A stretch of DNA of 64,000 nucleotides from Leptothrix cholodnii SP-6 (GCF_000019785.1 NC_010524.1:1984001-2048000), one strand, 5' to 3'. Counted from the stretch's first letter, positions 1 through 11,397 are shown. A program made the numbers and translations. The notes: a model not told the origin generated them from the letters alone.

Positions 1-177
1 GCGCAGCTCACCGGCACGCATGGCGGCAACAACGCCGCGGCGATCGCGTCGGCCAATGCCAACGGCGCCATGCAGACCATGCTCCTGAACCTGGCCCACC
101 TGCAGGTGGACCTGCGGGCCGAGCGCAGCGCGCTGCGCAAGCGCCTGCGTGACCTGCCGCCGCCGCCGCAGGGCTGA
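1..177 (+). CDS. C-terminal tail of an unidentified protein (5' partial)
   Basis: An open frame runs from the first base to a TGA at 175-177, giving 58 residues of a protein that starts outside the window. The visible part has an Ala/Asn-rich stretch, then a hydrophobic-charged helix (LLNLAHLQVDLRAERSALRK) and a Pro-rich end. Codon use matches the neighbouring high-GC genes. No family is recognisable. It converges with the copper chaperone gene on the other strand, leaving 30 bp between the stop codons, so it is probably not part of the copper locus. Confidence 0.45.
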   Translation, partial: AQLTGTHGGNNAAAIASANANGAMQTMLLNLAHLQVDLRAERSALRKRLRDLPPPPQG

Positions 178-207
178 GCGACGGGTTTGCGCCGAAGCGG
201 CGCGCCG

Positions 208-417
208 TCAGGCCGCCTGAACCGGCACCGGCGTGAAGCCGGCGTCGCGGATGGCCGCCTCGATCTGAGCGGCGTCGCTGCGGCCGGCCTGCACCTGAAC
301 CAGGTGGCGGGGCAGGTCGATCTGGACCTGCGCCTGGGCGTCGAGCGCCTGCACGGCCTTCGTGATGCTGGCGACGCAGTGGCCGCAACTCATGTCCTGG
401 ACTTCAAAGGCAATCAT
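208..417 (-). CDS. Copper chaperone, heavy-metal-associated (HMA) domain protein, CopZ-like
   Basis: A 69-residue single-domain protein. The metal-binding loop near residues 8-13 reads MSCGHC, a variant of the MxCxxC motif of CopZ/Atx1-type HMA domains, and the whole length fits one ferredoxin-like beta-alpha-beta-beta-alpha-beta fold. Such proteins carry Cu(I) in the cytoplasm and hand it to P1B ATPases. It is divergent from the CopA-type ATPase at 590, with 172 bp between the two start codons, so both could respond to one copper-sensing regulator. No regulator gene is visible here. Confidence 0.85.
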   Translation of the reverse strand: MIAFEVQDMSCGHCVASITKAVQALDAQAQVQIDLPRHLVQVQAGRSDAAQIEAAIRDAGFTPVPVQAA

Positions 418-471
418 CTGCGCTCCTCGTGGGTGGGCTTGAATCGGGCAGGCTCAGCCTGCATCTCGAAT

Positions 472-494
472 ATCAGTATCGCCGGATATCTGAT
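472..494. promoter_or_regulatory. Imperfect inverted repeat in the divergent copper promoter region
   Basis: ATCAGTATC (472-480) and GATATCTGAT (485-494) form an inverted repeat around GCCG with one extra base in the right arm. It lies in a locally A+T-richer stretch between the divergent chaperone and ATPase genes, where an operator is expected. It does not match the CueR operator pattern I know, so calling it an operator is inference only. Confidence 0.25.
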
Positions 495-589
495 GTGTCG
501 TCGGCTGTGCGGCTTGCGGCAGGTCAAGTTCGGCTCGCCGGCCTTTGTGGCAGGCTGGATCTTCGGCGTCGCGCCGATTCGGAGCAAAG

Positions 590-3004
<2,415 letters not shown>

Positions 3005-3008
3005 TCGG

Positions 3009-3497
3009 TCAGCTGACGATGTAGGCTGCCGAGCCGGTGGCGATCAGCGTGCCGCTGTCGTTGACCAGCCGCATCTGCACGGTGGCGACCCGCCCGCCCA
3101 GGCGGATCACCTCGGCACTGGCGATGAAGTGCTGGCCCAGGCCGGGTCGCAGGTAATCGACACGCAGGTCGATCGTGCCGATGCGGGCAAAGCGGTGCAT
3201 CACCTGGTCGGCGGACTCGTCGCAGTGTTTTTCGGCGATCGCCAGCACCACCGCGTTGCCGCCGGTGGCGTCGAGCGTGGCCGAGATCACGCCGCCGTGC
3301 AGCCGGCCGTAGAGGTAGTGGCCGACCAGATCCGGGCGCATCGAAAAGCGCATCCGGAAGTCGTCCGGCTTGAACTGCTCGACCTTCAGGCCGAGTACCT
3401 CGTTGAAGCAGATGCGGCGCTCGAACAGCTCGGTCAGCGTGGCCTCCAGGCGGGTTTGTTCTTCTGCGCTGCGGCGTACCAGAGGGGCGTGGGTCAT
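3009..3497 (-). CDS. Hotdog-fold acyl-CoA thioesterase, YigI-like
   Basis: A 162-residue protein with the PaaI/YigI hotdog signature: a long helix region containing LHGGVISATLDATGGNAV (near residue 67) followed by beta strands such as LRVDYLRPG and the C-terminal YIVS. Family members hydrolyse medium- to long-chain acyl-CoA in the cytoplasm. The stop codon lies 4 bp beyond the convergent copA stop. The start is 71 bp from the divergent acyltransferase gene, so the two probably share a promoter region. Confidence 0.8.
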   Translation of the reverse strand: MTHAPLVRRSAEEQTRLEATLTELFERRICFNEVLGLKVEQFKPDDFRMRFSMRPDLVGHYLYGRLHGGVISATLDATGGNAVVLAIAEKHCDESADQVMHRFARIGTIDLRVDYLRPGLGQHFIASAEVIRLGGRVATVQMRLVNDSGTLIATGSAAYIVS

Positions 3498-3568
3498 GGC
3501 CAGTGTGATTGCGATGGAAACAGGATGTTAGGGCGATGGCACCGATTCGGCTGCGCTATCGTTCCGGC

Positions 3569-4312
3569 ATGAATCGAGCGCCCGAACCTTCAGCCGCCAC
3601 CGTGCACCGGCTCGACCGCCTCGATGCGCTGCGTGGCGTGGCGATGCTGTGGATGACGGTCTTCCACGCCGTCTTCGATCTCAACCACTTCGGCCTGATC
3701 GGGCGCCAGAACTTCTACATCGACCCGTTCTGGACCGTGCAGCGGCTGTGCATCGTCTCGCTCTTCCTGCTGTGCGCCGGCTGCGCACAGGCGGTGGCAC
3801 ACACGCAGGATGTCACCTGGCCGCGCTTCTGGCGGCGCTGGTCGCGGGTGGCGGGCTGCGCCGCGCTGGTCAGCCTGTCGTCGTGGTGGATGTTCCCGAA
3901 CAGCTGGATCAGCTTCGGCGTGCTGCACGCGCTGGCGTTGATGGTGCTGATGGCGCGCGGTCTCGCCGGCCGGCCGGCCTGGCTGCTGTGGGCGCTGGCG
4001 CTGCTGTGCCTGGCCTTGCCGCAGCTCTGGAGCCACGCGTGGTTCGACAGCCGATGGACCAACTGGATCGGCCTGGTCACGCACAAGCCGCGCACCGAGG
4101 ACTACGTGCCGCTGCTGCCGTGGTTCGGCGTGCTGTGCATCGGGCTGGCCGGCGGGCGCTGGCTGCTGGCGCAGCGGCCTGGCTGGTTGCGCGGTGATCT
4201 GCCGGCGGTTCTGCGGCCGGTGGCGGTGCTGGGGCGCTGGTCGCTGAGTTACTACATGCTGCACCAGCCGGTGCTGATCGGCCTGTGCATGGCGTGGCTG
4301 ATGTGGCGGTGA
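3569..4312 (+). CDS. DUF1624-type membrane acyltransferase (heparan-alpha-glucosaminide N-acetyltransferase domain)
   Basis: A 247-residue polytopic inner-membrane protein with about seven hydrophobic helices. It opens with RLDRLDALRGVAMLWMTVFHAVFD, whose D-x-LRG and histidine-containing first helix are typical of the DUF1624/HGSNAT and Acyl_transf_3 superfamily, and ends with YYMLHQPVLIGL, also family-typical. I chose ATG 3569; in-frame ATGs at 3509 and 3536 would add a non-conserved leader overlapping the divergent gene's upstream region. The substrate is unknown. A bidirectional terminator follows the stop. Confidence 0.75.
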   Translation: MNRAPEPSAATVHRLDRLDALRGVAMLWMTVFHAVFDLNHFGLIGRQNFYIDPFWTVQRLCIVSLFLLCAGCAQAVAHTQDVTWPRFWRRWSRVAGCAALVSLSSWWMFPNSWISFGVLHALALMVLMARGLAGRPAWLLWALALLCLALPQLWSHAWFDSRWTNWIGLVTHKPRTEDYVPLLPWFGVLCIGLAGGRWLLAQRPGWLRGDLPAVLRPVAVLGRWSLSYYMLHQPVLIGLCMAWLMWR

Positions 4313-4329
4313 GCGGGTCTCCACACGGC

Positions 4330-4355
4330 AAAACGGGCGCCGAAGCGCCCGTTTT
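4330..4355. terminator. Bidirectional rho-independent terminator
   Basis: AAAACGGGCGC (4330-4340), loop CGAA, then GCGCCCGTTTT (4345-4355): an 11-bp perfect stem with an A tract on one side and a T tract on the other. It sits between the convergent DUF1624 gene (stop 4312) and the parvulin gene (stop 4376) and should stop transcription from both. Confidence 0.92.
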
Positions 4356-4375
4356 CCGTTCCGCTCAAGCGGGTG

Positions 4376-5203
4376 TCACTGGCCGGTGAACTTGTAGTCG
4401 GTCTTGGCCTTGGACCGCAGTTCTTCGCGGTACTTGCCCATCTTCTGCTGCGCCAGGCGTTGCTCGAGCTGCGCCTTGACTTCTTCCAGCGGCGGGAACT
4501 GCGCTTCACGCACGTCGTCGAGCAGGATGATGTGGTAGCCGAACTGGCTCTTCACCGCGGTCTCGGTGTACTTGCCCTTTTCGAGCTTGACCATCGCCTG
4601 CGAGAACTCGGGCACGTAGTTGGCCGGCGCGGCCCAGTCGAGGTCGCCGCCGTTCTGGGCCGAGCCCGGATCCTTCGACGCCTTCTTGGCCAGCTCGTCG
4701 AACTTGGCGCCGCCCTTGAGCTCGGCGATCAGCGCCTTGGCTTCGTCTTCCTTCTCGACCAGGATGTGCTTGGCGTGGTATTCCTTCTCGCCCGCGCCCG
4801 ACTTGACCTTGTCGTACTCGGCCTTGATCTCGGCGTCGGTGACCGGGTTCTTCTTCTGGTACTCGTTGAACAGCTCGCGGATCAGCAGGCTCTGGCGCGC
4901 GATCTCCATCTGGGTGCGGTACTCGCTGTTCTTCTGCAGGCCGCGCTTTTCGGCTTCCTGCACGAAGATCTCGCGCAGCACCAGCTCGTCCTTGACCTGG
5001 CGCTCCAGCTCGGCGGTGCGCGGCTGGTTCCCCTGCTTGGTGACCTGCGTCATGAACGAATCGAAACGCGCGGTCGGCACGCCCTTGCCATTGACGATGG
5101 CGATGTTCTGAGCCTGGGCGATCGTGGGCAGCAGGGCCACGGTCAGCGCTGCGGCAGAGGCGGCGCGCACGACGGTGCGCAGGGCAAACGATGACTTCTT
5201 CAT
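4376..5203 (-). CDS. Secreted parvulin-type peptidyl-prolyl cis-trans isomerase (PpiC/SurA-like)
   Basis: A 275-residue protein with a Sec signal peptide (positive N-terminus, hydrophobic core, AQA cleavage site near residue 31). A SurA-like helical region follows, then a parvulin domain from about residue 140 (EKEYHAKHILVEKEDEAKAL, ending with FGYHIILLDDVREA). The pattern HAKHI...GYHII is the rotamase signature. It likely folds outer-membrane or periplasmic proteins. The C-terminal lysine-rich helices are typical of betaproteobacterial copies. It lies 131 bp downstream of bolA, probably with its own promoter. Confidence 0.88.
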   Translation of the reverse strand: MKKSSFALRTVVRAASAAALTVALLPTIAQAQNIAIVNGKGVPTARFDSFMTQVTKQGNQPRTAELERQVKDELVLREIFVQEAEKRGLQKNSEYRTQMEIARQSLLIRELFNEYQKKNPVTDAEIKAEYDKVKSGAGEKEYHAKHILVEKEDEAKALIAELKGGAKFDELAKKASKDPGSAQNGGDLDWAAPANYVPEFSQAMVKLEKGKYTETAVKSQFGYHIILLDDVREAQFPPLEEVKAQLEQRLAQQKMGKYREELRSKAKTDYKFTGQ

Positions 5204-5334
5204 GGAGGAGGAAACCTTTAAGGGGGAATGAAAACCGTCGGCGGCAAGGCCGGATTGAAGGTCGCTCGACTGGCTCGGTCGGGGTGGTGGACCTGGCCGG
5301 TCGTGCGTGCCTTGACGCCTTGAATTCAGCGAGG

Positions 5335-5640
5335 TCAGCCGGGCGTGGAATCGGTGGTGGCGTCTTGCGCCGCCTCCGCCACGATGGCCAGGGCATGTAT
5401 GCCTCTGGGCATCAAAAAAGCCAAAGAATCATACACGAGGCGGTGTCGCGCGACCCTCGACTTGCCGGAGAAGCAGACCGCCCGGATCGTCACCCGGAAG
5501 TGGCTTCCGGACGACGCGCCGGCATGCCCGGCGTGCTGGTGGCTCTCGTCGTCGACGCGCAGTTCCTGCGGGTCGAACGCGGCGCGCAGGGTGGCTTCGA
5601 TCTCGGCGGCGTCGACCCAGTCGGGGTTGCGCGCGCTCAT
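5335..5640 (-). CDS. bolA: BolA family protein
   Basis: A 101-residue BolA-like protein. The conserved core SHFRVTIRAVCFSGKSRVARH contains the family Ser-His and the basic turn, and the helix LVYDSL follows. BolA proteins work with monothiol glutaredoxins in Fe-S and iron handling and affect cell shape. The ATG at 5640 overlaps the stop of yciB by 4 nt (ATGA), so the two are co-translated; the yciB-bolA pair is common in this bacterial group. The C-terminus has a short acidic tail. Confidence 0.88.
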   Translation of the reverse strand: MSARNPDWVDAAEIEATLRAAFDPQELRVDDESHQHAGHAGASSGSHFRVTIRAVCFSGKSRVARHRLVYDSLAFLMPRGIHALAIVAEAAQDATTDSTPG

Positions 5641-6275
5641 GATTCGTCCGCCTTGATGCCGTCGACCTTCATGTGCCGGTGCATGTACAGGCCCTGCGCC
5701 AGCATGAAGACGAACATCAGCCCCATGCCGCCGAAGGCCTTGAAGGTGGCCCAGGTGCTGGTGCTGAAGTTGTAGGCGACCCAGATGTTGAGCACGCCCA
5801 TGCCGGCGAAGAACGCCGCCCAGGCCAGGTTCAGCTTCTTCCAGGCAAAGGCAGGCAGTTCGATCTGGCCGCCCAGCATGGCGCGCAGCAGATCCTTGCC
5901 GGCCACGATGGGTGCGAGCAGGAATGCCGCCGACATCACCCAGTACAGCACGCTCGGTTTCCACTTGATGAAGGTCTCGCTGTGGAACCAGATCGTGGCG
6001 CCGCCCATCACCGTGACGAGCCCGAGGCTCACCCACAGCATGGTGTCGACCTTCTGGCCGCGCAGTTTCAGGTACAGCACCTGCGCCAGCGTGGCCAGGA
6101 TCACCACCACCGTGGCCAGCAGCACCGGCGCTTCGGCCGCGCCGACCACGCCGCCGGAGACGAGCGCGCCGAGGTGTTCGGTGGCAAAGGCGGCGGCCTC
6201 TTCGGCGCGTCCTTCGGCGACCTTGAAGGTCAGGAAGAACAGGATGATCGGGAGGAAATCGAGAAACAGCTTCAT
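5637..6275 (-). CDS. yciB: Septation protein A / inner-membrane protein YciB (IspZ family)
   Basis: A 212-residue polytopic membrane protein that starts MKLFLDFLPIILFFLTFK, the near-invariant opening of the YciB/IspZ family, and contains about five transmembrane helices and the conserved KPSVLYWVMSAAFL region. It acts in cell-envelope integrity and septation at the inner membrane. The helix at residues 20-60 is interrupted by an Ala/Glu-rich insertion (RAEEAAAFATEHLG) that is longer than in the Escherichia coli protein. It is the first gene of the yciB-bolA pair. Confidence 0.9.
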   Translation of the reverse strand: MKLFLDFLPIILFFLTFKVAEGRAEEAAAFATEHLGALVSGGVVGAAEAPVLLATVVVILATLAQVLYLKLRGQKVDTMLWVSLGLVTVMGGATIWFHSETFIKWKPSVLYWVMSAAFLLAPIVAGKDLLRAMLGGQIELPAFAWKKLNLAWAAFFAGMGVLNIWVAYNFSTSTWATFKAFGGMGLMFVFMLAQGLYMHRHMKVDGIKADES

Positions 6276-6375
6276 GCCAGGCGGTGCTTGTGCAGAGGGG
6301 ACGGATTATCAGGGCGCGCGTCTGCCGGGGCAGCTGCGCCGGCTCAATGCGAACACCCGATTCGGGTGCTTGTGC

Positions 6376-6801
6376 TCAGCCGCGCGGGGTGAAGTCGATC
6401 GCGGCCGAGTTGATGCAGAAACGCTCGCCGGTGGGCGCCGGGCCGTCGTCGAACACGTGGCCGAGGTGGGCGCCGCATTGCTGGCAGCGCACCTCGACCC
6501 GCACCATGCCGTGGCTGCGGTCGGTGATGCGCTCGACGCGGCCGGCCTCGACCGCCTCGCTGAAGCTCGGCCAGCCGCAGCCGGCGTCGAACTTGGTGCC
6601 GGCGTCGAACAGCAGGGCGTCGCAGCACACGCAGCGGTAGCTGCCGTCGGCCCAGTGGTTCCAGTACTTGCCGGTGAAGGCACGCTCGGTGGCGGCGTGG
6701 CGGGTGACGGCGTACTGGTCGGGTTCGAGCCTGGCGCGCCATTCGGCGTCCGACTTCTCGACGGCGTAGGCGCCGGCCTGGGGGGTATCGTGCGCTTTCA
6801 T
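6376..6801 (-). CDS. msrB: Peptide-methionine (R)-S-oxide reductase MsrB
   Basis: A 141-residue MsrB that reduces methionine-R-sulfoxide in proteins. It shows the zinc site as two CxxC pairs (CVCCDALLF and [12 protein letters not shown]), the WPSF segment, and the catalytic cysteine in [11 protein letters not shown]. Start ATG 6801 overlaps the stop of selO by 4 nt (ATGA), which implies one transcript and translational coupling. No signal peptide is seen, so it is cytoplasmic. Confidence 0.95.
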   Translation of the reverse strand: MKAHDTPQAGAYAVEKSDAEWRARLEPDQYAVTRHAATERAFTGKYWNHWADGSYRCVCCDALLFDAGTKFDAGCGWPSFSEAVEAGRVERITDRSHGMVRVEVRCQQCGAHLGHVFDDGPAPTGERFCINSAAIDFTPRG

Positions 6802-8309
6802 GATGAGCAGGAAATCTCCAGGGTCTGTGCCCAGTCGGGCGGAAGGGCAGCGTAGGCGGCGTGTTCGGGTTGCTCGTCGAACGGCCGCTCCAGCACCCGG
6901 GCCAGGCGCTGCACCTCGCTGTCGTCGCCTGCTTGCGAGCGCCGGATCGCCAGCTCGGCCAGGTGGTTGCGCAGCACGTAACGCGGGTTGACGTGGTTCA
7001 TGCGCGCGCGCCGTTCGGCGTCGACGCTGCCTTCGGCCTGCAGACGACTGCGGTAGCGCGCGGCCCAGGCGTCGAAGGCCGGGCGGTTCAGGAACAGATC
7101 GCGCACCGGCCCCGTGCCACCGTCGTCGGCGCTGCTGAAATCCGCCAGCTGGCGCCAGCACAGCGTGTAGTCGACCTGGGTGGCCGACATCAGGCCGAGC
7201 AGGTCGTCGAGCAGCGCGCGGTCTTCGTCGCGCCGGCTCTGCAGGCCGAGCTTGGCGCCCATCAGTGCGTCCATCTGATGCGGGAACAGCTCGCGATACG
7301 GTTCGAGCGCGGCGCCGAGGATCTCGCTGATCTCTTCGTCGCTGCCCTCGACCAGCGGCACCAGCGCCTGCGCCAGCGCGTGCAGGTTCCAGTACGCCAC
7401 CTGCGGCTGGCGCGCGTAGGCGTAGCGGCCCTGGTGGTCGGAGTGGTTGCAGATGTGGCCGGGATCGAAGCCGTCGAGGAAACCGAACGGCCCGTAGTCG
7501 ATCGTCAGGCCGAGGATCGACATGTTGTCGGTGTTCATCACCCCGTGGCAGAAACCCACCGCCTGCCACTGCGCCATCAGCTCGGCGGTGCGCCGGCTGA
7601 CGCTTTCGAGCAGCGCGGCGGCGGGGTGGGGCGCGTCGCGGCACTCGGGGTAGTGGTGTTCGAGCACGAAGTCGAACAGCTGGCGCAGCGCCGCCGGCTG
7701 GCCGTGGTGGCAGAAGTGTTCGAAGTGGCCGAAGCGGATGAAGCTCGGCGCCGTGCGCGTCACCACCGAGGTCGTCTCCGGCCCCTCGCGCCGCACCTGC
7801 AGCGGCGAGGCCGTGATCGCCAGCGCCCGCGTGGTCGGGATGCCGAGCCCGGCCATCGCCTCCGAACACAGGAACTCGCGGATCGACGAACGCAGCACCG
7901 CGCGGCCGTCGCCCATGCGCGAGTACGGCGTCAGCCCGCTGCCCTTGAGCTGGATCTCGCGCGGGCCGCTCGGGGTGTCGATCTCGCCGAGCAGCAGCGC
8001 TCGGCCGTCGCCGAGCTGGCCGGCCCAGCTGCCGAACTGGTGGCCGCTGTAGACGGTGGCCATCGGCGTCGATCCCGGCCAGCTCGGGCCGGCGCTGTGG
8101 GCGGCGAGCGCCTGCGGGTGCAGCCACCAGTCGCCGGCCCAGCCGAGCTCGGCCGCGGCGCCCTCGCTGACCGCCACCCAGCGCGCATCGGGCAGTGCCA
8201 GGCCACCCTGGCGCCGGCCGAAGGCGGGGCCCAGTTCGGCATAACGGTTGATCCAGCGCAGCTGGGCGGGGTCGAAACCGGTCGGGGGCGGCAGGGGCAG
8301 GGCACTCAT
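6798..8309 (-). CDS. selO: Protein adenylyltransferase SelO (YdiU family)
   Basis: A 503-residue pseudokinase-fold enzyme that AMPylates Ser/Thr/Tyr of proteins involved in redox balance. Visible family motifs are [20 protein letters not shown] near residues 90-110, the [17 protein letters not shown] lysine strand, and the catalytic segment [24 protein letters not shown]. In E. coli the activity responds to oxidative stress through a C-terminal disulfide; this copy also ends with a cysteine (EISCSS). It is co-transcribed with msrB, a sensible redox pairing. Confidence 0.94.
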   Translation of the reverse strand: MSALPLPPPTGFDPAQLRWINRYAELGPAFGRRQGGLALPDARWVAVSEGAAAELGWAGDWWLHPQALAAHSAGPSWPGSTPMATVYSGHQFGSWAGQLGDGRALLLGEIDTPSGPREIQLKGSGLTPYSRMGDGRAVLRSSIREFLCSEAMAGLGIPTTRALAITASPLQVRREGPETTSVVTRTAPSFIRFGHFEHFCHHGQPAALRQLFDFVLEHHYPECRDAPHPAAALLESVSRRTAELMAQWQAVGFCHGVMNTDNMSILGLTIDYGPFGFLDGFDPGHICNHSDHQGRYAYARQPQVAYWNLHALAQALVPLVEGSDEEISEILGAALEPYRELFPHQMDALMGAKLGLQSRRDEDRALLDDLLGLMSATQVDYTLCWRQLADFSSADDGGTGPVRDLFLNRPAFDAWAARYRSRLQAEGSVDAERRARMNHVNPRYVLRNHLAELAIRRSQAGDDSEVQRLARVLERPFDEQPEHAAYAALPPDWAQTLEISCSS

Positions 8310-8436
8310 GAGCGGCAGTTTAGCCAGCGCCCCCCGTAGCGCCTGGGCTGGGGTCTTGCGCCCGGCTAGGGTTAGCCTGGGCCAAGGCGCGGGCGCTGCT
8401 TTCTATAGTGGCCCGATCCACATCGAGAGGATCGCC

Positions 8437-10107
8437 ATGAGCCCGTTGACCGCCCGTTCGTCCGGCCCGATGCCGGGCCGCATGATGCAGATGCCGCTGC
8501 TGATCTCGAGCCTGCTGGTGCACGCCGCCCGCCATGCGGCCGACACCGAGATCGTCTCCAAGCGGGTCGAGGGCGATCTGCACCGCAGCACCTGGCGCGA
8601 CGCCGAGCGGCGCAGCCGCCAGGTGGCGCAGGTGCTCGACGCGCTCGGCTGCGAGCCCGGCGACCGCATCGGCACGCTGGCCTGGAACGGCTACCGCCAC
8701 CTCGAGATCTACTACGGCTGCTCGGGCTCGCAGCGCGTCTGCCACACCATCAACCCGCGGCTGTTCCCCGACCAGATCGCCTGGATCGTCAACGACGCTG
8801 CCGACCGCGTGTTGTGTTTCGACCTGACCTTTTTGCCGCTGGTCGAGAAGCTCGCGCCAGCGCTCGAATCGGTGCGCCACTTCGTGCTGATGACCGACCG
8901 CGCGCACATGCCGGCCAGCACCTCGATCGAGTCGCTCAAGTGCTACGAGGACCTGGTCGAGGCGCAGAACGGCGCCTACGCCTGGCCCAGCTTCGACGAA
9001 AACACCGCGTCGAGCCTCTGCTACACCTCGGGCACCACCGGTCACCCGAAGGGCGCCGTCTACAGCCACCGCTCGACCGTGCTGCACGCCTACGGCGCGG
9101 CGCTGCCCGATGCCATGGGCTGCTCGTCGGCCGACGTCATCCTGCCGGTGGTGCCGATGTTCCACGTCAACGCCTGGGGCCTGCCCTATGCCGCCGCGCT
9201 GGTCGGCGCCAAGCTGGTGTTGCCGGGGCCGCACCTCGACGGCAAGTCGCTGCACGAGCTGTTCGAGGGCGAACAGGTCACCTTCAGCGCCGGCGTGCCG
9301 ACGGTCTGGCTCGGCCTGATCAATCACATGAAGGCGAACGGCCTCAAGTTCAGCAGCTTCAAGCGCACGGTGATCGGCGGCTCGGCCTGCCCGCCGGCCA
9401 TGATGCGCACGCTCGAACAGGATTTCGGCGTCGAGGTGATCCACGCCTGGGGCATGACCGAGATGTCGCCGCTGGGCACGCTGTCCAAGCTCAAGGCCAA
9501 GCACCAGGCGCTCGACCCGCAGGCCCGCCACCACCTGCTCGAAAAACAGGGCCGCGTCATCTACGGCGTCGACATGGCCATCGTCGGCGACGACGGCCGG
9601 GCGCTGCCCTGGGACGGCAAGGCCAGCGGCGACCTGCTGGTGCGCGGCCCGTGGGTCATCAGCAGCTACTTCGGCCGCGACGACAGCCCACTGCGCCGAC
9701 TCGACGGCCAGGACTGGTTCCCGACCGGCGACGTCGCCACCATCGACGCCGACGGCTTCATGCAGATCACCGACCGCAGCAAGGACGTCATCAAATCAGG
9801 CGGCGAGTGGATCAGCTCGATCGAACTCGAGAACATCGCGATGGCCCACCCCGGCGTCTACGAAGCCGCCGTGATCGCCTGCAAGCACCCGAAGTGGGAC
9901 GAGCGCCCGCTGCTGGTGGTGGTGCGCAAACCCGGCGTCGACCTCAGCCGCGAGGAGATGCTCGCTTTCTACGAGGGCCGCATCGCCAAGTGGCAGGCGC
10001 CGGATGATGTGGTGTTTGTCGACGAACTGCCGCATACCGCTACGGGCAAGCTGTTGAAGATCAGGCTGCGGGAGATGTTCAAGGGGCATGTGCTGCCGGG
10101 GGGCTGA
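8437..10107 (+). CDS. Acyl-CoA synthetase (AMP-forming, DmdB/medium-to-long-chain type)
   Basis: A 556-residue ANL-superfamily ligase. The AMP-binding P-loop [13 protein letters not shown] is near residue 196, the A5 motif [12 protein letters not shown] near 343, the A7/A8 region [20 protein letters not shown] with [15 protein letters not shown] near 445, and the A10 catalytic lysine in TATGKLLK near the end. It activates a carboxylate to its CoA thioester. The closest remembered relatives are 3-methylmercaptopropionyl-CoA or medium/long-chain fatty acyl-CoA ligases; the substrate cannot be fixed from sequence. ATG 8437 was chosen because GAGAGG sits 7 nt upstream; an upstream in-frame start at 8248 would overlap selO. 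Confidence 0.9.
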   Translation: MSPLTARSSGPMPGRMMQMPLLISSLLVHAARHAADTEIVSKRVEGDLHRSTWRDAERRSRQVAQVLDALGCEPGDRIGTLAWNGYRHLEIYYGCSGSQRVCHTINPRLFPDQIAWIVNDAADRVLCFDLTFLPLVEKLAPALESVRHFVLMTDRAHMPASTSIESLKCYEDLVEAQNGAYAWPSFDENTASSLCYTSGTTGHPKGAVYSHRSTVLHAYGAALPDAMGCSSADVILPVVPMFHVNAWGLPYAAALVGAKLVLPGPHLDGKSLHELFEGEQVTFSAGVPTVWLGLINHMKANGLKFSSFKRTVIGGSACPPAMMRTLEQDFGVEVIHAWGMTEMSPLGTLSKLKAKHQALDPQARHHLLEKQGRVIYGVDMAIVGDDGRALPWDGKASGDLLVRGPWVISSYFGRDDSPLRRLDGQDWFPTGDVATIDADGFMQITDRSKDVIKSGGEWISSIELENIAMAHPGVYEAAVIACKHPKWDERPLLVVVRKPGVDLSREEMLAFYEGRIAKWQAPDDVVFVDELPHTATGKLLKIRLREMFKGHVLPGG

Positions 10108-10134
10108 GCGGCGAGGTGTCGATCTGCGACGCGC

Positions 10135-10428
10135 GAATGTGCATGCAACAACGGTTCAGGTCGTATGGACATGACCTGAATGCGGGAGCACAGCGTGGTC
10201 ATGCACAGGCACATGGCCGCAGTGCGCCCCTGCAGTGCATCGTTGCGCCTGCAGATCGATCCGCTGTGCATGCAATATGAAACGACTTGCCCGAACTTCG
10301 CGTCATTGCGCCTGCACATTGAGGCGATGTGCCTGCACGTCATGGTGATGTGCCCCTACATGCTGGTCTTGTGTATGCACGTCGACGCGAATGTGCCCCC
10401 GCACGCCGGTCTTGTTCGCAAGCGCCAC
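10135..10428. repeat. Degenerate 21-bp tandem repeat array (about 14 units, weaker copies to about 10640)
   Basis: Cutting the sequence every 21 bp from 10135 lines up a loose consensus NNN-NTG-YGC-MTG-CAC-RTN-NNN. The best units are at 10240 (TCGTTGCGCCTGCAGATCGAT), 10303, 10324, 10345 and 10366, all spaced by exact multiples of 21. After 10407 the register shifts by one base and weaker units continue. One plus-strand frame (ATG 10180 to 10566, 128 codons) reads through as heptapeptides such as SLRLHIE, AMCLHVM, VMCPYML and VLCMHVD. The opposite strand is also open in places. The composition (Cys/Met/His-rich) does not look like a normal protein, so I annotate a repeat rather than a gene. 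It follows the acyl-CoA ligase and borders the A+T-richer island. Confidence 0.6.
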
Positions 10429-10860
10429 GCCTGTTGCCTCGCATGGCACCGCCGTGTTACCCAAACGGCCAAGGCTGTTGCCTGCATGCACCCTGTGTTG
10501 CATGCGCAAGGCGGGCGATTTGCAGGCACATGGCGGCGATGTTTCCCGAGTCGCAGGACTGTGTGACTGATGTCCGGGGCTGTTCCAGTTTCTTGAGCGC
10601 TGTTCTGCGAGCAGTCTGTCTTGCGCGCACATCCCCCTGCGTCGTGCTTGACGGCACGCCATGGACTGGGGGATATTGAGTTGACGGAGTCAAGCGGCAA
10701 CACGTCCGAGAAATTTCGTCCGCCCATTTCAGTTCACACACCGCAACCATGCGAGCGGTCATGAGGAAAAAATGGATGCACTGCCATTGCAGGTCAGAAT
10801 TAGGCCAACGCGCCGTCGCGTTGGTGGTTGGTCCATTTAACGTTGGGCGTCAAGCAAGTA
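10429..10860. other. Gene-free stretch: fading repeats, then a hairpin and an integron-like core site
   Basis: No convincing gene. The first 200 bp carry fading 21-bp-like units rich in CTGTTGC and TGCATGC. G+C content falls from about 10680. At 10805-10824 CCAACGCG and CGCGTTGG form a perfect 8-bp hairpin with loop CCGT, and GTTGGGC at 10842-10848 matches the integron cassette core GTTRRRY just 12 bp before the ATG of the HNH gene. Confidence 0.5.
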
Positions 10861-11397
10861 ATGCCTAGCCTTCTCTTTCGCATGCTTACGTCAGTTGTAC
10901 GGGGGGTACGGTCATTCGGCTCTTATGAATCAACAAAGAATCAAGTTGACACCGAGGAGATCGCTAGGGAGGCGGAGTCTTTGCAGTCAGAACGGGAAGT
11001 GAAAGCTGCTGAATGGCGCGAGGAGTGCTTTCAGGCCTCCATCCGGCGTCAAATTGATCTCCAAAACCGCAAAGAAGCAGAAGAGCGTCGACTATCTGAA
11101 TTGGCATTAATTCAGCAAGCAGCAAATGCGGCGACAGAGAATAGTCCTGATTCCGGTGATATATTTTATCGGTCTGCACGCTGGCGATCACTTCGTTATG
11201 AAGCCTTCCGTCGTTACGGTCGCAGGTGCTCGCTTTGCGGCAGAACACCAAATGACAATGGAGTTGTTCTTCATGTAGATCATATTAAGCCTCGCTCAAG
11301 GAATCCAGAATTGCAGTGGGAAATTGATAACCTACAGATTTTGTGCGAAGACTGCAATCTTGGAAAAGGCGCCAAAGACAGTACAAGGTGGCGCTAG
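10861..11397 (+). CDS. HNH endonuclease with N-terminal coiled-coil
   Basis: A 178-residue protein. Residues 30-90 are highly charged and helical (likely coiled coil). The C-terminal HNH domain has a zinc pair C123-x2-C126, the HVDHI core with H138, D140 and H141, then N157 in the IDNLQIL segment, a second pair C162-x2-C165, and N166 followed by GKG: a complete and probably active HNH/ββα-metal nuclease. I prefer ATG 10861; a TTG at 10828 in frame would overlap the candidate core site. Codon use is far more A+T-rich than flanking genes, a sign of transfer. Partners or targets are unknown; a defence or mobile-element role is inference. Confidence 0.8.
   Translation: MPSLLFRMLTSVVRGVRSFGSYESTKNQVDTEEIAREAESLQSEREVKAAEWREECFQASIRRQIDLQNRKEAEERRLSELALIQQAANAATENSPDSGDIFYRSARWRSLRYEAFRRYGRRCSLCGRTPNDNGVVLHVDHIKPRSRNPELQWEIDNLQILCEDCNLGKGAKDSTRWR

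Noticed and set aside
418..589. CueR-type operator search in the copper promoter region
   Set aside because: A TTGACC on the minus strand (522-527) and CTTG...CAAG symmetry were seen, but the known CueR consensus with its 19-bp spacer was not found.
6376..8127. 583-codon ORF covering selO and msrB
   Set aside because: An msrB frame extended through selO in the wrong frame; the N-terminal part is a shadow and the msrB start at 6801 is clear.
10180..10566. 128-codon ORF across the 21-bp repeat as a protein gene
   Set aside because: Composition (Cys, Met, His, Leu) and lack of an RBS or known domain argue against it; it is reported as a repeat with the reading frame noted.
10828..10860. TTG 10828 as the HNH start codon
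   Set aside because: It would run through the GTTGGGC core site; ATG 10861 gives a normal N-terminus without loss of any domain.
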